From Vibrio mexicanus (GTDB lineage: Bacteria > Pseudomonadota > Gammaproteobacteria > Enterobacterales > Vibrionaceae): a stretch of DNA of 64,000 nt. Below, one piece after another: positions 21,899 through 31,429 of this stretch. A model generated the notes under the pieces. It did no database searches and was not told where the DNA came from. It saw only the letters and a list, made by a program, of their open reading frames with translations. Numbering within the stretch: the stretch's first letter is position 1; each line of letters begins with the position of its first letter. The stretch lies in the NCBI RefSeq assembly GCF_001012815.1, contig NZ_JYJP01000116.1:62001-126000 (forward strand), written 5' to 3'. Made by a program: the position numbers and the translations under genes.

Positions 21899-23070
21899 TA
21901 ACGAGCTCCTTGCGTGCGCGTTTGTTCAAATGCTTGTCTAAGGTCGTCAATCAGATCGGTGGCATCTTCCAAGCCAACAGAGAGGCGAAGTAGGTTTTGA
22001 GACACGCCAGCTTCTTCTAAGGCTTCTTCACCCATCGCTCGGTGTGTCATTGAGGCTGGGTGGCAGATTAAGCTCTCAACGCCACCTAGGGATTCTGCAA
22101 GTGAAAACAGCTCTAGCTTACCAACGAAGTATTTGAGATCTTCAAAGCTGCCTGCGAATTCAAAACTCAGCATGGAACCAAAGCCCGATTGCTGTTTCTT
22201 GGCAATCTCGTGGCCTGGGTGCTGAGGAAGACTTGGATGGTAGATGGTGCCTACTAACTCTTCAGTTTGTAGGTAGCTGAGAATTTCTGCTGAGCTTTCT
22301 TCGTGTACACGCATGCGCGCACCTAGAGTACGAATTCCACGTAGCGTCATGTAGCTATCAAATGGCGTACCGGTCGCGCCAATACAGTTGCCCCACCAAG
22401 CGAGCTCTTCCGCATGTTCTTCGGTTTTGGTGATCACTACACCACCAATCACATCAGAGTGACCGTTGATGAACTTGGTTGTTGAGTGGATTACAAAGTC
22501 TGCACCGAGCTCTAAAGGCTTTTGGAACACAGGAGTCAAAAAGGTGTTATCCACGGCAATCAGTGCACCAACGTTTTTTGCCAGTTGGCAGACTTTTTCA
22601 ATATCGACCACGCGAACCAGCGGGTTTGACGGTGTTTCAATCAAGATCAGTTTTGGTTTTTTTGCGATTGCAGCTTCGAGCTCTTGGTCATTAGATTGGT
22701 CAACAAACTGGACTTTGAAATCGCCTTTGTTTGAGCGGGTATTGAAAAGGCGGTATGTGCCACCATAGCAGTCATGCGGTGCAACGATCAGGTCATCTGG
22801 GCCTAGGAAAGCAGATACCCATAAGTTGAGGGCAGAAGTTCCGCAGTTGGTCACTACGGCGCCTTTACCAGACTCTAGTTCAAAAAGGGCAGTTTCAAGC
22901 AAGCCACGGTTTGGGTTGCCGGAGCGGGTGTAATCGTATGTTGGGACTTCCCCAAACGCAGGAAACCCGTAATTTGTAGAAAGGTAGATAGGTGGCACAA
23001 CCGCGTGGTGTTGGGTGTCTGATTCGATACCAGTACGTACGGCTATAGTGGCTGGCTTGCGTGTGCTCAT
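21898..23070 (-). CDS. metB: Cystathionine gamma-synthase
   Basis: MetB is a PLP enzyme that replaces the acyl group of O-succinylhomoserine with cysteine to form cystathionine. The 390 residues include the PLP-phosphate loop TNCGTSALNLW, the aspartate in LIAVDNTFLTPV and the PLP lysine in IHSTTKFINGHSD. Length is close to E. coli MetB (386). It is the first gene of metBL and is divergent from metJ. The shared 220-base control region holds four met boxes. Cystathionine beta-lyase is a relative, but the operon position and motif set favour MetB. Confidence 0.95.
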   Translation of the reverse strand: MSTRKPATIAVRTGIESDTQHHAVVPPIYLSTNYGFPAFGEVPTYDYTRSGNPNRGLLETALFELESGKGAVVTNCGTSALNLWVSAFLGPDDLIVAPHDCYGGTYRLFNTRSNKGDFKVQFVDQSNDQELEAAIAKKPKLILIETPSNPLVRVVDIEKVCQLAKNVGALIAVDNTFLTPVFQKPLELGADFVIHSTTKFINGHSDVIGGVVITKTEEHAEELAWWGNCIGATGTPFDSYMTLRGIRTLGARMRVHEESSAEILSYLQTEELVGTIYHPSLPQHPGHEIAKKQQSGFGSMLSFEFAGSFEDLKYFVGKLELFSLAESLGGVESLICHPASMTHRAMGEEALEEAGVSQNLLRLSVGLEDATDLIDDLRQAFEQTRTQGAR

Positions 23071-23182
23071 AGGTGTTTCCTTTCAAACAGTAGTGACTTG
23101 TTAGGGGGAATAGGCTATATCTAATGTTCACTAGAGATAGAAATTCCTTTTCTATTAACACTACTTTAACTGTCGAATTTTG

Positions 23183-23214
23183 AGACGTCAACACTTCTAG
23201 ACGTCTATATGTCT
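23183..23214. promoter_or_regulatory. MetJ operator, four tandem met boxes between metB and metJ
   Basis: Four contiguous 8-base units read AGACGTCA, ACACTTCT, AGACGTCT and ATATGTCT. The last two repeat the metF operator almost exactly. The array can control both the divergent metBL operon and metJ itself. Confidence 0.9.
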
Positions 23215-23290
23215 TTGCTTGTAGCCTTAAATGCCGCTAAAATTCACACTCTCTATTTTTAATAACGATAAAATTGAACGAAGGTGCGCA

Positions 23291-23611
23291 ATGGCAGACT
23301 GGAATGGCGAATATATTAGCCCGTACGCTGAACACGGTAAGAAAAGTGAGCAAGTGAAAAAGATCACGGTATCGATTCCACTTAAAGTACTTAAGGTGTT
23401 AACGGATGAGCGTACTCGTCGCCAAATTAATAACCTGCGCCACGCAACGAACAGTGAACTGCTGTGCGAAGCTTTCCTACATGCTTATACCGGCCAGCCA
23501 TTACCAACAGATGAAGATCTGCGTAAAGACCGTCCAGACGATATTCCAGCTGAAGTGAAAAAGCTGATGACTGAGATGGGTATTGAGTTTGAAGCGTTTG
23601 ATGAAGAGTAA
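23291..23611 (+). CDS. metJ: Methionine repressor MetJ
   Basis: MetJ is a ribbon-helix-helix repressor that binds tandem met boxes when loaded with S-adenosylmethionine. The 106 residues are nearly identical to E. coli MetJ through [20 protein letters not shown] and the DNA-contacting strand (KITVSIP). The helix [20 protein letters not shown] is also conserved. The frame is open to 23231, but similarity and a GAAGG ribosome site support ATG 23291. It is divergent from metBL and probably autoregulated through the shared boxes. Confidence 0.97.
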   Translation: MADWNGEYISPYAEHGKKSEQVKKITVSIPLKVLKVLTDERTRRQINNLRHATNSELLCEAFLHAYTGQPLPTDEDLRKDRPDDIPAEVKKLMTEMGIEFEAFDEE

Positions 23612-23630
23612 GTAAAAATAGCACCTAATT

Positions 23631-23662
23631 AAAAACGGCTTACGAGATATCGTAAGCGTTTT
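23631..23662. terminator. Bidirectional terminator between metJ and the malic enzyme gene
   Basis: An 8-base-pair stem GCTTACGA-GATA-TCGTAAGC is flanked by AAAAAC on the left and GTTTT on the right, so it can end both convergent transcripts. Confidence 0.75.
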
Positions 23663-23692
23663 AGTTTGTGCGCGGTTTGCTACGAAAAAGGT

Positions 23693-24984
23693 TTAACCTT
23701 CCATGTAGCCTTCTGGCATTTCAATTCGAGCAACACCTGAATCTACCGCAGCCTGTGCTACTGCCTTTGCAACGCGAGGAAGCAAGCGTGGATCCATTGG
23801 CTTAGGTATGATGTAGCCCTTACCAAATTCAAGATGCGTTTCACCCGCCGCTTTAAGTACTTCTGCTGGTACGTCTTCTTTTGCTAACTGGCGAATGGCT
23901 TCAACAGCCGCTAACTTCATCTCGTCATTGATTTCGCTTGCACGAACATCTAGCGCTCCACGGAAAATGAATGGGAAACACAGTACGTTGTTTACTTGGT
24001 TAGGGTAGTCACTGCGACCCGTTCCCATAATCAGATCGTCACGAACTTCATGAGCCAGCTCTGGCTTGATTTCTGGATCTGGGTTTGAACAAGCAAACAC
24101 AATTGGCTTTTCTGCCATTAGTTCAAGTGCTTCCGCTGGCAGTAGGTTAGGGCCTGATACGCCAAGGAATAGGTCTGCACCAGCGATAACATCTTCAAGT
24201 GTGCGCTTGTCGGTGTTGTTCGCAAATAGCTGTTTGTATTCGTTCAGATCGTCACGACGAGTATGAATCACGCCTTTACGGTCAAGCATGTAGATACGCT
24301 CACGCATTGCGCCACACTTAATCAATAGCTCCATACACGCCACAGCCGCTGCGCCTGCACCCAGACAGACAATGGTGGCGTCTTCTAACTTTTTACCTTG
24401 AAGTTCGATCGCATTAAGCATACCTGCAGCGGTAACAATCGCAGTACCGTGCTGATCATCATGGAAAACTGGAACGTCACAACGCTCGATTAGGCGACTT
24501 TCAATTTCAAAACAGTCTGGTGCTTTGATGTCTTCTAAGTTGATGCCACCAAAGGTGTCTGCGATGTTGGCAACCGTATCCACGAACTCATCGATGGTGC
24601 GGTGCTTCACTTCGATATCAATCGAGTCTAGACCTGCAAAGCGTTTAAATAGTAGCGCTTTACCTTCCATGACGGGTTTCGATGCGATAGGGCCAAGGTT
24701 ACCTAAACCAAGAATCGCAGTACCGTTAGATATAACCGCGACCGTATTGCCTTTTGACGTGTACTTGTAGACGTTATCCACATTCTGCGCAATTTCACGG
24801 ACTGGCTCTGCAACACCAGGCTGTATGCGAGCGCCAGATCTTCTGCAGAATTAGCAGGCTTTGTTACTTCAACCGCAATTTTTCCTGGGGTTGGGTAAGC
24901 ATGGTAATCCAGTGCTTGTTGGCGAAATTGTTCTTCAGCAGAAAGTTCTTGGGAATTAACGTCTTGGCGATTGTCATCAGGCAT
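23693..24984 (-). CDS. Malic enzyme, NAD(P)-dependent (frameshifted near 24819)
   Basis: This enzyme decarboxylates malate to pyruvate with reduction of NAD(P). It is the short prokaryotic form (about 430 residues), close to the N-terminal part of MaeB but without its phosphotransacetylase domain. Motifs include TAILGLGNLGPIASKPVMEGK, the metal-binding FEIESRLIERCDVPVFHDDQ and the dinucleotide site VCLGAGAAAVACMELL. The main frame starts at 24781 and the N-terminal piece is in another frame. Adding one G to the GG at 24819-24820 joins them through YSPGVAEPV, a conserved family motif. ATG 24984 is preferred over TTG 24999. Coenzyme preference is not assigned. Confidence 0.9.
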
Positions 24985-25225
24985 AGGGGCGATACTCAAA
25001 AAAGTTATAATGGGAAGAGGAAATTCTAGTTTAATTGAAGCCGCTCAGCCTGCCTAGATGATAATGCGAGGGAAATCATCAAAATGCCGCAATTCGCTAC
25101 TGATAAGACCAGAGGTGTGTGAACGCGCTAACTTTTTGTAGTGAGTAAAAATAAATGACTTGTAAGGATATGAAATTCAACACTTAATGCGTTTGAAACG
25201 ATGTATCACTAGGTATTTAGGCAAC

Positions 25226-25253
25226 AAAAAAGGACGCCGTAGCGTCCTTTTTT
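25226..25253 (-). terminator. rpmE terminator
   Basis: The hairpin GGACGC-CGTA-GCGTCC is flanked by six A on the left and six T on the right. It follows rpmE on the minus strand and could also act in the other direction. Confidence 0.92.
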
Positions 25254-25274
25254 AAATCATAACGATAGAAAGAA

Positions 25275-25496
25275 TTACTTCTTACCGCTTGATAGAGCAC
25301 CGAAACGCTTGTTGAAGCGATCAACACGGCCGCCAGTATCAACGATACGTTGCTTACCAGTGTAGAACGGGTGACATTGGTCACATACGTCTAGGTGGAT
25401 AGATTCTTTTGCTAGAGTTGAGTTGAACTCAAAAGTGTTGCCGCAAGAACAAGTTGCTTTTACAGCTTTGTATTCTGGGTGGATACCAGCTTTCAT
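25275..25496 (-). CDS. rpmE: 50S ribosomal protein L31 (zinc-binding form)
   Basis: L31 is a small protein that bridges the ribosomal subunits. The 73 residues keep the zinc ligands, CSCGNTFEF and [12 protein letters not shown], so this is the primary zinc form and not the zinc-free YkgM paralogue. It is a single-gene unit with a strong terminator, divergent from priA. A possible leader hairpin lies just upstream of the start. Confidence 0.97.
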   Translation of the reverse strand: MKAGIHPEYKAVKATCSCGNTFEFNSTLAKESIHLDVCDQCHPFYTGKQRIVDTGGRVDRFNKRFGALSSGKK

Positions 25497-25517
25497 GGGA
25501 TAACCTCAAATTGGGCC

Positions 25518-25546
25518 GTGTCGCCATCCGATTCTATGCCGGACAC
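25518..25546 (-). promoter_or_regulatory. Candidate rpmE leader hairpin
   Basis: On the minus strand the bases 22-50 upstream of the rpmE start form GTGTC/GACAC with an inner CCG/CGG pair. Leader RNAs that bind L31 have been described in gammaproteobacteria. Whether this is one is my inference from position and pairing. Confidence 0.35.
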
Positions 25547-25827
25547 CACACGTAGTTAATAAAATTTACTTATTGCGTACCGCTACGACATCCAAAGATG
25601 AAGTGAGCCATAACGCTAAGGCGCAGTATAGTAATGAATCCATTGGCCGTGATCAACCAGTTTGCTAACTTTTTCACCAATTATTCGCATTACACTTCTA
25701 AATAGACCTTGGATGAGGTGTTTTAATTCCTTCTCATCTTTGAACGGGATTCGAAGACTCTCATAGACCGCCTATCCAAAGCCCTTTAAACTAACGGTAT
25801 CTCATTGTTCTATAGCTGCTGATTTTT

Positions 25828-28029
25828 ATGCGTCCAACTATCGCTCGTGTTGCTTTGCCTGTTCCTTTGGATAAGCAGTTCGACTACTTGATCCCTTCTC
25901 ATCTGTTTCCAGTTATTGGGGTGCGCGTTTCTGTCCCTTTTGGCAGGCAGACGCTGGTGGGCATTGTGACCGAGCTTGTGAGCGAATCGGAATTCTCATT
26001 AGATAAGCTAAAACCGATCAAGCAGCTTCTCGACACCGCACCCGTCTGGCCCCAATCTTTATATGAGCTTTTACAATGGTGTAGTCGTTTCTATCAATAC
26101 CCTTTGGGCGATACTTTATGTAATGCACTGCCTAGCGCTTTGCGTAAAGGTAAGGTCGCTGATTTCACCTCAATTGTTGAATGGCAACTTACTCCCACGG
26201 GCAAAGATCAACTCATGGTTGGCTTTGGGCGTGCAGTTAAGCAAGGGCAAGTGGTTAAGCTGTTGGAGCATGGGCCTCTTTCGCACCAAGCTTTACTTGA
26301 TGCGGATGTGAGTTCAACTACACTCAAAGCCCTTCAAGAGAAAGGTTGGGTCGAATCGAAAGAGACCAAGCCCATATTCAAGCCTTGGTCTCGCGATGTT
26401 GAAGCTAAGGTTGAAAAGCCCAAGCTCAATGAAGAGCAGGCGATTGCGATTGCGACGGTAAACAGCAATCCAGAGTTTGGCTGCTATTTGTTAGAAGGGG
26501 TGACAGGTTCCGGTAAGACAGAAGTGTACTTGAACATGATCAAACCTGTGCTTGAAAAAGGCAGGCAAGCCTTAGTGCTGGTGCCAGAGATTGGCCTAAC
26601 CCCGCAAACCATCAATCGATTTAAAAAGCGTTTTGATGTGCCTGTAGAAGTGATTCACTCGGGTTTAAATGACACTGAGCGCCTTAACGCTTGGCTTTCT
26701 GCGCGCGATAAAGTGGCTGGCATCGTGATTGGTACTCGCTCTGCGCTGCTAACGCCGTTTGCTGATCTTGGCATTATTATTGTCGATGAAGAGCACGATG
26801 CCTCTTATAAGCAGCAAGATAGCCTGCGTTACCACGCTCGCGATGTTGCGATTATGCGTGCTAATAAAGAGCAGATACCGATTGTGCTCGGTACTGCGAC
26901 TCCCGCGCTGGAAACACTGCACAATGCGCAAACGGGTAAATATCACCATTTAACATTGACCCATCGAGCGGGCGCAGGTACACCAACAACGAATAAAGTG
27001 CTGGATGTAAAAGGCCTTTATTTAGAAAGTGGACTATCGGCCCCTTTGATTGCAGAAATGCGCCGCCACCTTGATGCCGGAAATCAGGTGATGCTGTTTC
27101 TGAATCGTCGTGGTTTTTCACCCGCTTTGATGTGTCATGAATGTGGTTGGATTGCAGACTGTCAGCGTTGCGACGCTTACTATACCTATCATCAAAATAG
27201 CAATGAGATCCGTTGTCATCATTGTGGCTCCCAGCGGCCAGTGATTCACCAATGTCAAAGTTGTGGCTCGACTCATCTAGTGACTGTCGGAGTGGGAACA
27301 GAGCAGCTTGAAGACCAACTTGGCAAATTGTTCCCACAATATAAGACGATCCGCATCGATCGTGACAGCACTCGCCGTAAAGGCAGCCTAGAGTCTGCAC
27401 TAGAATCGATTCGCAAAGGTGATTACCAAATACTGATTGGGACACAAATGCTGGCTAAAGGGCATCATTTCCCAGACGTAACATTAGTCGGATTACTTGA
27501 TGTGGATGGTTCTTTATATAGTAGTGATTTTCGCGCTTCAGAGCGTTTGGCTCAGCTGTTTATCCAGGTGGCGGGTAGGGCGGGTCGTGCCAGCAAGCCA
27601 GGCGAAGTGATTCTGCAGACGCACCACCCAGAACACAGCTTATTACAAGCTCTGCTGACCAAAGGCTATGGGGACTTTGCTCAAACCGCGTTAGAAGAGC
27701 GAAAAATGGCGATGCTACCTCCGTTTTCGTATCTGACCATGATTCGCGCCGAAGCGAACGATTCTAAGTTGGTGGAGGACTTTTTGCGTCAGGTACGCCA
27801 TACCTTGGAAGCGCACCCGCTATTTGATGATTACTGCATGGTACTGGGCCCAACGCCGGCCCCGCTTGCCAAGCGAGCGGGTAAGTCCCGTTGGCAATTA
27901 CTGCTCCAAACGCAATCTCGCCCGCTGATGCAAAAAATACTCTACAGCGCCAAGCCCGCGATTCATCTTCTGCCGAGTGCTAAGAAAGTACGTTGGTCCA
28001 TGGATATCGAACCGCAAGATCTTAGTTAG
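25828..28029 (+). CDS. priA: Primosomal replication protein N' (PriA helicase)
   Basis: PriA recognises stalled forks and D-loops and reloads the replicative helicase. The 733 residues match E. coli (732). The N-terminal DNA-binding part starts RVALPVPLDKQFDYLIP. Walker A is GVTGSGKTEVYL and Walker B is VDEEHD. The zinc cysteines appear in order (CHECGWIADCQRC, CHHCGSQRP, CQSCGST), followed by helicase motifs V and VI (GTQMLAKGHHFP, QVAGRAGR). It lies in the conserved order rpmE-priA-cytR-ftsN. The frame is intact. Confidence 0.97.
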   Translation: MRPTIARVALPVPLDKQFDYLIPSHLFPVIGVRVSVPFGRQTLVGIVTELVSESEFSLDKLKPIKQLLDTAPVWPQSLYELLQWCSRFYQYPLGDTLCNALPSALRKGKVADFTSIVEWQLTPTGKDQLMVGFGRAVKQGQVVKLLEHGPLSHQALLDADVSSTTLKALQEKGWVESKETKPIFKPWSRDVEAKVEKPKLNEEQAIAIATVNSNPEFGCYLLEGVTGSGKTEVYLNMIKPVLEKGRQALVLVPEIGLTPQTINRFKKRFDVPVEVIHSGLNDTERLNAWLSARDKVAGIVIGTRSALLTPFADLGIIIVDEEHDASYKQQDSLRYHARDVAIMRANKEQIPIVLGTATPALETLHNAQTGKYHHLTLTHRAGAGTPTTNKVLDVKGLYLESGLSAPLIAEMRRHLDAGNQVMLFLNRRGFSPALMCHECGWIADCQRCDAYYTYHQNSNEIRCHHCGSQRPVIHQCQSCGSTHLVTVGVGTEQLEDQLGKLFPQYKTIRIDRDSTRRKGSLESALESIRKGDYQILIGTQMLAKGHHFPDVTLVGLLDVDGSLYSSDFRASERLAQLFIQVAGRAGRASKPGEVILQTHHPEHSLLQALLTKGYGDFAQTALEERKMAMLPPFSYLTMIRAEANDSKLVEDFLRQVRHTLEAHPLFDDYCMVLGPTPAPLAKRAGKSRWQLLLQTQSRPLMQKILYSAKPAIHLLPSAKKVRWSMDIEPQDLS

Positions 28030-28118
28030 TGTAAATTTTATCCAAACGCAAACGATTGGCATTTCTCTATCATTCTGATAGTTATGTTAATTTGAAGAGA
28101 TAATTAAATCTGTTTTAT

Positions 28119-28134
28119 TGTGATTGAAATCACA
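28119..28134 (+). promoter_or_regulatory. CRP-binding site upstream of cytR
   Basis: TGTGATTGAAATCACA is a perfect TGTGA-N6-TCACA palindrome in an AT-rich setting. It lies about 240 bases upstream of cytR. In E. coli cytR is controlled by CRP together with CytR, which fits this position. Confidence 0.85.
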
Positions 28135-28375
28135 AATGTTGTGCAATTTTTGTTAATCTCCCCGTAACTTTATCCTCTGAAATGAATACACTAGACTTTG
28201 CTCACGTTTGTCGAGTGAAAAATGACTAGAACAAGTTTCAGCTTGTCTTTAACCCACCTCCGAAAGAGAGGCGTTCACATAGTGATAAAGGGTAACTACT
28301 AACAACAGTCTGTGTGGCCATCCTGTTTGAGCGATCGGCAGCATGCTTAGGAATAAAATAAAGAGGGTAAAAATT

Positions 28376-29383
28376 ATGGCGACAATGAAGGATGTTGCCC
28401 AGCTTGCAGGAGTTTCAACTGCGACCGTATCCCGGGCGCTAATGAACCCAGAAAAAGTATCATCTTCTACACGTAAACGCGTAGAAGATGCGGTACTTGA
28501 GGCTGGCTATTCACCAAACTCCTTGGCGCGAAATCTACGTAGAAATGAATCCAAAACCATCGTGGCTATCGTCCCGGATATCTGTGACCCATATTTCACA
28601 GAGATCATTCGCGGTATTGAAGATGCGGCGATGGAACACGGCTATTTGGTATTGCTGGGAGACAGTGGCCAACAAAAGCGTCGTGAATCCTCTTTCGTCA
28701 ACCTTGTCTTTACCAAACAAGCAGATGGAATGCTGCTACTAGGTACAGACTTACCATTTGATGTGAGCAAAGCTGAGCAAAAGAACCTGCCTCCGATGGT
28801 GATGGCGTGTGAATTTGCGCCAGAGCTTGAGCTGCCTACCGTTCATATCGATAACCTGACTTCAGCATTTGAAGCGGTCAATTACCTGACTCAAATGGGC
28901 CACAAGCGAGTCGCTGAAATCGCGGGCCCAGAACAGGCGGTTGTGTGTCAATTCCGCCATCAAGGCTACCAACAAGCTTTACGCCGCGCAGGTATCATTA
29001 TGAATACGGCTTACTGTGCGCGTGGAGAGTTCTCGTTCGAGTCGGGTGCTAAGGCGGTTCGTTCGTTGTTGGCGCTGCCAGAGCCACCAACGGCAATCTT
29101 CTGTCACAACGACACAATGGCCATTGGCGCGATTCAAGAAGCGAAAAAGTTAGGTCTGCGAGTCCCACAAGACTTGTCTGTTGTCGGTTTTGATGACATT
29201 CAGTTTGCTCAGTACTGTGATCCACCGTTGACGACTATCTCGCAGCCTCGATACGAGATCGGGCGTCAAGCAATGCTGATGATGCTTGAAATGCTTCGTG
29301 GTCACGATGTGCGTGCAGGCTCTCGCTTGCTTGAGACCCAGCTCATGATCCGTGATAGTGCTGCGCCACCACGAGTGCTGTAG
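28376..29383 (+). CDS. cytR: LacI-family transcriptional repressor CytR
   Basis: CytR represses nucleoside uptake and catabolism genes and works together with CRP. The N-terminal LacI helix-turn-helix reads MKDVAQLAGVSTATVSRALM, followed by the hinge VEDAVLEAGYSPNSLARNL and a periplasmic-binding-protein-like effector domain. The length of 335 residues fits the family, and the position between priA and ftsN is the conserved place for cytR. I chose ATG 28376 (MATMKDV) with GAGGG upstream; the frame is open to 28343. In Vibrio CytR also affects competence and biofilm genes. Confidence 0.93.
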   Translation: MATMKDVAQLAGVSTATVSRALMNPEKVSSSTRKRVEDAVLEAGYSPNSLARNLRRNESKTIVAIVPDICDPYFTEIIRGIEDAAMEHGYLVLLGDSGQQKRRESSFVNLVFTKQADGMLLLGTDLPFDVSKAEQKNLPPMVMACEFAPELELPTVHIDNLTSAFEAVNYLTQMGHKRVAEIAGPEQAVVCQFRHQGYQQALRRAGIIMNTAYCARGEFSFESGAKAVRSLLALPEPPTAIFCHNDTMAIGAIQEAKKLGLRVPQDLSVVGFDDIQFAQYCDPPLTTISQPRYEIGRQAMLMMLEMLRGHDVRAGSRLLETQLMIRDSAAPPRVL

Positions 29384-29427
29384 CCCGCGAGAACGAATCT
29401 AGCGATTCGTATATTTTGATGAGAGTG

Positions 29428-29454
29428 AAAGGGAGCCGTGTTGCTCCCTTTTTA
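29428..29454 (+). terminator. cytR terminator
   Basis: AAAGGGAGC and GCTCCCTTT enclose a CGTGTT loop and are followed by TTTATTTT. Confidence 0.9.
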
Positions 29455-29575
29455 TTTTGTCTTGCAAGAGTAACTCACTGCACGATTTGGTGTGTTGCTT
29501 CCACATCTTCCCTGTCATCTGATTTCAAACTGGATTACCATGGGAGCTAGTTTAAGTTTTGATTCTATTTAGCTT

Positions 29576-30124
29576 GTGGCAAATAAAGATTATGTAAGGC
29601 GCGGCCGCGGTTCATCGAAGCAGCCCGCGCGTAAAAAAAATGCCCCTCGTCGTAAACCTTGGCGTAGTGGTTTGATTGCTCTCATCTTAGTGGGAGGGTT
29701 TGGCTATGGCTTGTATTTGCTGAGTCAAGATCCTGAGCCAGAGCAACCGGTACAAGTGCAACCTGCTAAACCTAAGCCGAAACCAAAACCCGCACGTGTC
29801 ATCCCGCCTGCACCGGAAGAGAAATGGGACTATGTCGAAACGCTGCCAAATCGCGAGGTGAAGGTAGAAGCGAAAGAGCAAGTGGTGTCGGATATTCCTT
29901 ACATCATGCAGTGTGGTGCTTTCAAACAAGAATCACAGGCGGAAGAGCGCAAATTGGAGATTGCTTTCCAAGGCATTAAGAGTGAAATCCGTAAGAAAGA
30001 AGGCAGCTCGTGGTATCGAGTGGTACTTGGCCCTTATGAGTTGAAGCGTGCTGCAGAGCGAGATAGGCATAAACTTCAACGTGCTAAGATCGAGCCGTGT
30101 GCAATTTGGAAAGAAGCGCAGTAA
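29576..30124 (+). CDS. ftsN: Cell division protein FtsN
   Basis: FtsN arrives late at the divisome and activates septal peptidoglycan synthesis. The 182-residue protein has a basic cytoplasmic tail starting MANKDYVRRGRGSSKQPARK, as in E. coli. A membrane segment follows at about 31-50 (LIALILVGGFGYGLYLL), then a Pro/Lys/Glu linker, and a C-terminal SPOR domain (YIMQCGAFKQESQAEERK to EPCAIWK) that binds denuded glycan. It is shorter than the 319-residue E. coli protein because the linker is short. The start is GTG 29576, supported by the conserved DYVRR. Location after cytR is conserved. Confidence 0.93.
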   Translation: MANKDYVRRGRGSSKQPARKKNAPRRKPWRSGLIALILVGGFGYGLYLLSQDPEPEQPVQVQPAKPKPKPKPARVIPPAPEEKWDYVETLPNREVKVEAKEQVVSDIPYIMQCGAFKQESQAEERKLEIAFQGIKSEIRKKEGSSWYRVVLGPYELKRAAERDRHKLQRAKIEPCAIWKEAQ

Positions 30125-30151
30125 CCGTTCCTAGAAACTGAACTAGAAAAG

Positions 30152-30174
30152 AAACGCCCTTATCGGGCGTTTTT
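30152..30174. terminator. Terminator after ftsN
   Basis: The hairpin ACGCCC-TTATC-GGGCGT is followed by TTTT and preceded by AAA. It separates ftsN from a convergent small gene. Confidence 0.88.
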
Positions 30175-30195
30175 CGTTATTGGCGTCAAACAAAA

Positions 30196-30456
30196 TTAAC
30201 GAAACTGCGGAACGTGTTCGTAGTATTCAAGGCCGAAGTCTGTCAGGTGGACATCTTGGTCTACTAGCTCAATGTATCCTGATCGGCTTAAACGCTCGAG
30301 CACCGTTGGCAGCGACTGTTGCATGAACAGCGTTATGGAGTCTGACAAATGGTTGACCGTGATAGTCCCACATTTCTGATACATCAAATGATAGAGAACC
30401 GAGAGTTCATCTAAATTCATCGTACAGTTATAGGTACTAATATTCGCATTTAGCAT
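30196..30456 (-). CDS. Small winged-helix-like protein, unknown function
   Basis: This is an 86-residue soluble protein with no clear family that I recognise. The pattern of helices with a possible wing (LSVLYHLMYQKCGTITVNHL, then TVLERLSRSGYIELVDQDVH, LTDFGLEYYE) resembles a minimal MarR/winged-helix fold, but this is only an impression. The ATG at 30456 has a good AAGGAA site; an internal Met at residue 13 could also serve. It is convergent with ftsN and divergent from hslVU. Confidence 0.6.
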   Translation of the reverse strand: MLNANISTYNCTMNLDELSVLYHLMYQKCGTITVNHLSDSITLFMQQSLPTVLERLSRSGYIELVDQDVHLTDFGLEYYEHVPQFR

Positions 30457-30750
30457 GTTCAGAATTCCTTTCTTTTTATACTGAATAGAGACTGTACGTC
30501 GTAATGGTAATTGGACGTGCTAGATAGAAAGGCTAGTTAGATCAATGATTTATTTGATTAGACTTTCTTACGCAATCTCTAACATTTCTCTGACAGTTAA
30601 CTCTTTGTTTTATCGTGATATTCAGATTATGCCTTCACCTCGTTTTAGAATCTTTTTGACTGTGTGTTTGTTTTAAATAATTGATGGCGCAAATGGGTGA
30701 TCAAAGAGTCATAGATGGGGTTGTTTTAACGGTATTTGAATGGCGTGATG

Positions 30751-30779
30751 CTTGAAATTGGAACCTCATGTCCTCATAT
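30751..30779 (+). promoter_or_regulatory. Sigma-32 promoter of hslVU
   Basis: CTTGAAA (30751-30757) and CCTCATAT (30772-30779) are 14 bases apart, close to the heat-shock consensus CTTGAA/CCCCATNT. The -10 lies about 55 bases upstream of hslV, which is a heat-shock gene in E. coli. Confidence 0.8.
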
Positions 30780-30832
30780 GAAGAATTAGAATCAGTTTAT
30801 AACTAGAAACCCAGAAATAAGAGGCTCTACTC

Positions 30833-31381
30833 GTGACTACCATTGTATCTGTTCGTCGTAATAACAAAGTTGTCATTGCCGGAGATGGCCAGGTCTCTCT
30901 AGGAAATACAGTAATGAAGGGTAATGCGCGCAAAGTGCGTCGCCTATACAACAACAAAGTATTGGCTGGCTTTGCTGGTGGCACTGCGGATGCGTTCACT
31001 TTGTTTGAGCGTTTTGAAAGCAAGCTGCAGATGCACCAAGGTCATTTAACCAAAGCGGCTGTTGAATTAGCAAAAGATTGGCGCAGCGATCGCGCCCTAC
31101 GCAAGCTAGAAGCACTGTTGGCAGTCGCTGACGAAACCGCATCACTCATCATCACCGGTAATGGTGATGTTGTTCAACCAGAAAATGATCTGATAGCGAT
31201 TGGGTCTGGCGGTAATTTTGCGCAAGCAGCGGCAACAGCCCTACTTGAAAACACAGATTTGGATGCGCGTGAAATTGCAGAAAAATCGCTGGCTATTGCA
31301 GGCGATATTTGTGTATTCACCAACCATCACCACACTGTTGAAGAACTGGAAAGCACCGTTGAGCTACCGAAGCCGGAATAA
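30833..31381 (+). CDS. hslV: ATP-dependent protease proteolytic subunit HslV
   Basis: HslV (ClpQ) is a proteasome-related protease that forms two stacked hexamers and works with the HslU ATPase. After removal of the first Met, the catalytic Thr is N-terminal ([20 protein letters not shown]). [15 protein letters not shown] and [13 protein letters not shown] are family signatures. The length is 182 residues, against 176 in E. coli. The start is GTG 30833. It is followed by hslU after 48 bases and preceded by a heat-shock promoter. Confidence 0.97.
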   Translation: MTTIVSVRRNNKVVIAGDGQVSLGNTVMKGNARKVRRLYNNKVLAGFAGGTADAFTLFERFESKLQMHQGHLTKAAVELAKDWRSDRALRKLEALLAVADETASLIITGNGDVVQPENDLIAIGSGGNFAQAAATALLENTDLDAREIAEKSLAIAGDICVFTNHHHTVEELESTVELPKPE

Positions 31382-31429
31382 GACTCAAGCAAATACTTTC
31401 AACAGTGATTAGAGAATTAAGGATTAGAC

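Noticed and set aside
26861-27445. Open frame of 194 codons opposite priA
   Set aside because: It lies wholly inside the conserved helicase gene and has no recognisable domain or ribosome site.
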